From Fusobacterium mortiferum ATCC 9817 (GTDB lineage Bacteria; Fusobacteriota; Fusobacteriia; Fusobacteriales; Fusobacteriaceae), in contig NZ_GL987994.1 in assembly GCF_000158195.2 (NCBI RefSeq), forward strand, positions 678,343-742,342: a DNA stretch of 64,000 nt, read 5' to 3'. The position numbers and the translations under genes were made by a program. The notes under the pieces are model-generated. The model did no database searches, was not told the origin of the DNA, and saw only the letters and a program-made list of their open reading frames with translations. Positions 61,421 to 64,000 of the stretch are shown piece after piece. How positions within the stretch are numbered: the first letter of the stretch is position 1; the number at the start of each line of letters is the position of its first letter.

Positions 61421-63343
61421 ATGTTAAAATTTTATAGTGGAGAGTTTTTAGTTAAGAGAATATATTTTGATACAATATTAGAGGATTTTAAATTATTCAT
61501 TTTTTCTATCAAAGCGGAGATATTTTATGGAGAAAGTAAAGATGAAAAACAAAAGAAATTAAATAATATGTTAAAATCTTTTTATTCAAAAATAAAAAAT
61601 GAAAAAGAGATTTACAGTTTCTATGTAGATAATTTTTCAAAAAAAATTTATCTACTAGGAAGTAAAGAATGCAGTATTGATAAAGAGAAATATAAAGAGT
61701 ATATAAATAAAGTAGAAGAGATAGATGAGAAAGGAATTTTAGATATAAAGGATATAACTCTTTTCAATCTTTTTGTAAGGTATATACCCTATGAAGAATA
61801 TAGATACTATTTTCCTAAAGATAGCATAAATTTTAAAACTATTAATGATTTGATTTTTCATATAAAAACAGAGAGAGATGGAGATGTTTTGAGATGCTTA
61901 GAGTTAAAGTTAGCACGATATGGAAATAGAGATAGAAATGAGATTTGGTTGAATCAAGTTACATTTACTAAAATAGATAAAGTAAATAAAAAAGAAAAAT
62001 ATAAAAATAGTATAAAGATGGAGTATAATCATCACACTAATCTAATAATACCTAGTGATAAAGAGAGTGGACAAAATATTTATGTAAGATATAGTGGGAA
62101 AAAAGAAAATGTGATAGACTTTATACCACTAAAGAGATTTACAGAAAGAACTAGAGCAAGATATTTTACTTTTTTTATGAAAAGTGTAGAGGAAAAATTG
62201 GAAAAATATTTTGAAGTAGAATTTTCTACTTTGGAAAGTTATGAACAATTTAAATTTAGAAGAGGAGCAGGGACACATTTTACTAATTCAGTTTTTGGAA
62301 AGAGTAAAGGTGTGATAAATATATATCAAACAAAAGATGTAAAAAAGAGTGGTGAGGTGGTAGTATCTTGTAAGTTAGGAGCAGAGAGAGTAAAGAAAGA
62401 GTTAGAAGAGATTTTTAAGGAAAAGATGATAGAAAAAAATATAAAGATAAAAATAAAGGGAGAAGTAGGAAATAAAAATAGATTAAGAAATGAGGATTGG
62501 AATATATTTATATTAAATGATGCTACTGGGAAAATGTTAGAGATAGATACTTATGGGGAGATAAAGAAAAAGGGAAATATTATAAGTCAAGGAATAGGAG
62601 AAGAAAAAATAGAGAATAGTGGATTAAAAACTGTATGTAAGAAATTATTTGAGGAGATATTTATAAAAGAACAGATAAAAAGAAGAAGTATAAAAAATTT
62701 ATTGATAAATTATAAAGATTTTGTTGGAGTAAAAGTTTGGGAATATAGTACTAAGTGGGAAGAGAAAAGTAAAAAAACTATTAGAGTATTGAAGAAGATA
62801 GAGATTCTAGAAGATGGTAAATTTATATCTGAAAAAAGTAATATGGAAGATGGAAAGGATATAATTAAAGAGTTTATAGATATAGCTGAAAGTTTTGACA
62901 ATATGGGAGAGGCTATGTTAAAGAAATATAATGAAGGAAGTACAATAGACAGATTAAAAGGAGAATTAAAATTAATAGAGATAAAAGGAAATAAAATTTT
63001 AATTGAGGATACTAGCTTAAGATTATATTATGATTTTAATAAATTTGTAGAATTAAAAAGTGAAAAATTAGTTAATAGGAAAAAAGGAGAAGATGGAACT
63101 TTAAAATATATGATGAACCCTTGGTTTGACAAGGAGAGGCAATATTACTATTCATATTATTTTGGAAGTTTAGAAGAGGAAAACTTTATTTTCTCTCCCA
63201 ATATAAAAAAGTTAATATCAACTAGAAAAATAAGTGAAGAAGAGTATAAACTTTATGGAGATAGTTTAGGATTTAAATATCTAACAAGTGGAAGTAAAAT
63301 AATAGCTTATCCAATATTTTTTAAAATTTTAAAAGAGTTGTAA
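61421..63343 (+). CDS. Unknown 640-residue partner of the helicase-nuclease
   Basis: 640 residues, beginning at the base after the helicase stop, so surely co-translated with it. No signal peptide or membrane helix. Lysine-rich with alternating beta and alpha segments; notable stretches are RRGAGTHFTNSVFGKSKGVINIYQTKDVKKSGEVVVSCK near 280-320 and EYSTKWEEKSKKTIRVLKKIEI near 445. No nuclease or NTPase motif was recognised. A highly divergent PIWI- or restriction-type protein is conceivable by analogy with other helicase-linked modules, but nothing in the sequence proves it. Confidence 0.6.
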   Translation: MLKFYSGEFLVKRIYFDTILEDFKLFIFSIKAEIFYGESKDEKQKKLNNMLKSFYSKIKNEKEIYSFYVDNFSKKIYLLGSKECSIDKEKYKEYINKVEEIDEKGILDIKDITLFNLFVRYIPYEEYRYYFPKDSINFKTINDLIFHIKTERDGDVLRCLELKLARYGNRDRNEIWLNQVTFTKIDKVNKKEKYKNSIKMEYNHHTNLIIPSDKESGQNIYVRYSGKKENVIDFIPLKRFTERTRARYFTFFMKSVEEKLEKYFEVEFSTLESYEQFKFRRGAGTHFTNSVFGKSKGVINIYQTKDVKKSGEVVVSCKLGAERVKKELEEIFKEKMIEKNIKIKIKGEVGNKNRLRNEDWNIFILNDATGKMLEIDTYGEIKKKGNIISQGIGEEKIENSGLKTVCKKLFEEIFIKEQIKRRSIKNLLINYKDFVGVKVWEYSTKWEEKSKKTIRVLKKIEILEDGKFISEKSNMEDGKDIIKEFIDIAESFDNMGEAMLKKYNEGSTIDRLKGELKLIEIKGNKILIEDTSLRLYYDFNKFVELKSEKLVNRKKGEDGTLKYMMNPWFDKERQYYYSYYFGSLEEENFIFSPNIKKLISTRKISEEEYKLYGDSLGFKYLTSGSKIIAYPIFFKILKEL

Positions 63344-63356
63344 AAATATAAAACTA

Positions 63357-63385
63357 TTGATTTCATACCAAAAATATGATAAAAT
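63357..63385 (+). promoter_or_regulatory. Promoter of the ParA-like gene
   Basis: TTGATT at 63357-63362, 17-base spacer, TAAAAT at 63380-63385 with TG extended. Start near 63392, ten bases before the palindrome. Confidence 0.7.
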
Positions 63386-63401
63386 ATCTATAACAAAAAC
63401 T

Positions 63402-63433
63402 AACTAAGTCGCATGCATGCGACTTAGTTTTTT
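63402..63433 (+). promoter_or_regulatory. Perfect 28-base palindrome in the leader of the ParA-like gene
   Basis: AACTAAGTCGCATG at 63402-63415 is followed immediately by its exact reverse complement to 63429, then TTTT. As RNA it forms a terminator-like hairpin; as DNA it is a candidate binding site. It lies between promoter and ribosome site (AAAGGAG at 63437), so it must be read through or bound for the gene to be controlled. Confidence 0.8.
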
Positions 63434-63449
63434 ATAAAAGGAGTTACAA

Positions 63450-64000
63450 ATGAAAAAAAAGGTAGGACTATTTTATAAAAAAAATGGAAGTTTTAATAAT
63501 GCAGTGTTGACAATAGATAGGAGTATAACAGAGGCTCTTGATGTAAACAAAGAGGAAAATGAGATAGTTTTTTCTATGAGTAATAGAATAATTACCCTAA
63601 CTAAAGGTAGATGTGAAGATGAAGTAGAAGAAAAAGATATTCATGAAAATTTAATTAATTATAGAAAAAATGTAAGTATAAATTTTAGTAAAGTATATAA
63701 AGATAAAGATTATTATGTAGCAAAACTTAATATTCCCTTTGGTGTAGTGAATACATTAAAAATTACTAAAGAGAGTAATGATGTGAATATAACAACAGGA
63801 GATGGAATAGTTACAATAGATAGAGGGGAAAGAGTAGGAAAAGTATATACTCTAAAGGTAAATAAAGGAGGAATAGGAAAAACTTTTCTTACAGTTCAAT
63901 TAGCTCATGGACTTACAATGAAAGGGAGTAAAGTAATAATTTTAACTTCAGACTCTCAAAATAATATAATTGATTTTACAATCCCAGAGGAAAAGCAAGA
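63450..64000 (+). CDS. ParA-like ATPase, 3' end beyond the window
   Basis: 183 residues seen. Residues 1-~130 are a domain not recognised. From ~131 a deviant Walker A VNKGGIGKTFLTVQLAHGL is followed by KVIILTSDSQNN, the start of a ParA/MinD-type P-loop ATPase. Such proteins move or partition plasmids, or act in defence and conjugation modules. ATG 63450 has AAAGGAG seven bases before. It follows the helicase-nuclease unit on the same strand but has its own promoter. Confidence 0.75.
   Translation, partial: MKKKVGLFYKKNGSFNNAVLTIDRSITEALDVNKEENEIVFSMSNRIITLTKGRCEDEVEEKDIHENLINYRKNVSINFSKVYKDKDYYVAKLNIPFGVVNTLKITKESNDVNITTGDGIVTIDRGERVGKVYTLKVNKGGIGKTFLTVQLAHGLTMKGSKVIILTSDSQNNIIDFTIPEEKQ

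Noticed and set aside
61421-63343. Calling the 640-residue protein a prokaryotic Argonaute/PIWI protein
   Set aside because: The genomic pairing with a helicase-nuclease is suggestive, but no catalytic or guide-binding PIWI motif could be seen.

Overview
This window is about 64 kb of very AT-rich, densely coded chromosome. Gene content and style point to a Fusobacterium of the varium/ulcerans/mortiferum type: periplasmic CbiK, a PyrB carrying a PyrI-type zinc domain, split amino-acid and peptide transporters, NfeD plus a stomatin-like protein, and strong GGAGG ribosome sites. The genus is inferred from content; no rRNA or tRNA gene is present to prove it.

Layout. (a) 1-14.7 kb, almost all on the + strand: an accessory block of small proteins typical of polymorphic-toxin immunity collections (CbrC-like, MORN/YwqK-like, ankyrin, SUFU-domain, DUF2004, DUF4261, DMP19-like). 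It also holds an RNA-end module (GNAT, KptA 2'-phosphotransferase, RtcB RNA ligase, a giant TPR protein). At 12.6-12.96 kb lies a compact locus that looks like an undescribed type I toxin-antitoxin system with the architecture of the enterococcal par/Fst locus. It has a promoter, two tiny hydrophobic peptides, a bidirectional terminator, a convergent antisense RNA with a near-consensus promoter, and a direct repeat that lets the antisense RNA pair with the first start codon. (b) 14.8-18.2 kb: MATE pump, NUDIX hydrolase, NfeD and SPFH membrane proteins. (c) 18.4-25 kb: periplasmic CbiK behind a cobalamin riboswitch, divergent from a heme/corrinoid/iron-type ABC importer, then a two-component system and a small exported protein. 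(d) 25.3-37.9 kb: mostly housekeeping genes (Zn/Cd P-type ATPase, methyltransferase, EF-G paralogue, C-S lyase, aldo-keto reductase, sirtuin, HD phosphohydrolase, CoaBC). (e) 38.1-48.3 kb: a complete nickel/peptide ABC transporter, a MATE pump, a decayed amino-acid binding protein, a lone peptide-binding protein, and a lone thiamine-binding protein behind a TPP riboswitch. (f) 48.3-54.2 kb: the pyrimidine operon pyrB(I)-K-D-F-C-E, preceded by a U-rich leader peptide and attenuator, and interrupted between pyrD and pyrF by a palindromic MITE-like repeat. (g) 54.2-57.0 kb: a manganese (yybP-ykoY) riboswitch and a P2-type Ca/Mn ATPase. (h) 57.3 kb to the end: a probable mobile or defence module with a 1348-residue helicase-nuclease, a 640-residue protein of unknown type, and a ParA-like ATPase cut by the window edge. 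Each of its two transcription units has a distinctive palindrome at its promoter or leader.

The most notable observations are the par-like toxin-antitoxin locus, with its end-to-end pairing that hides the ribosome site; the helicase-nuclease/ParA module; the pyr attenuator; and the two copies of a nested palindromic repeat. All family calls come from reading the sequence by eye; no database search was run.
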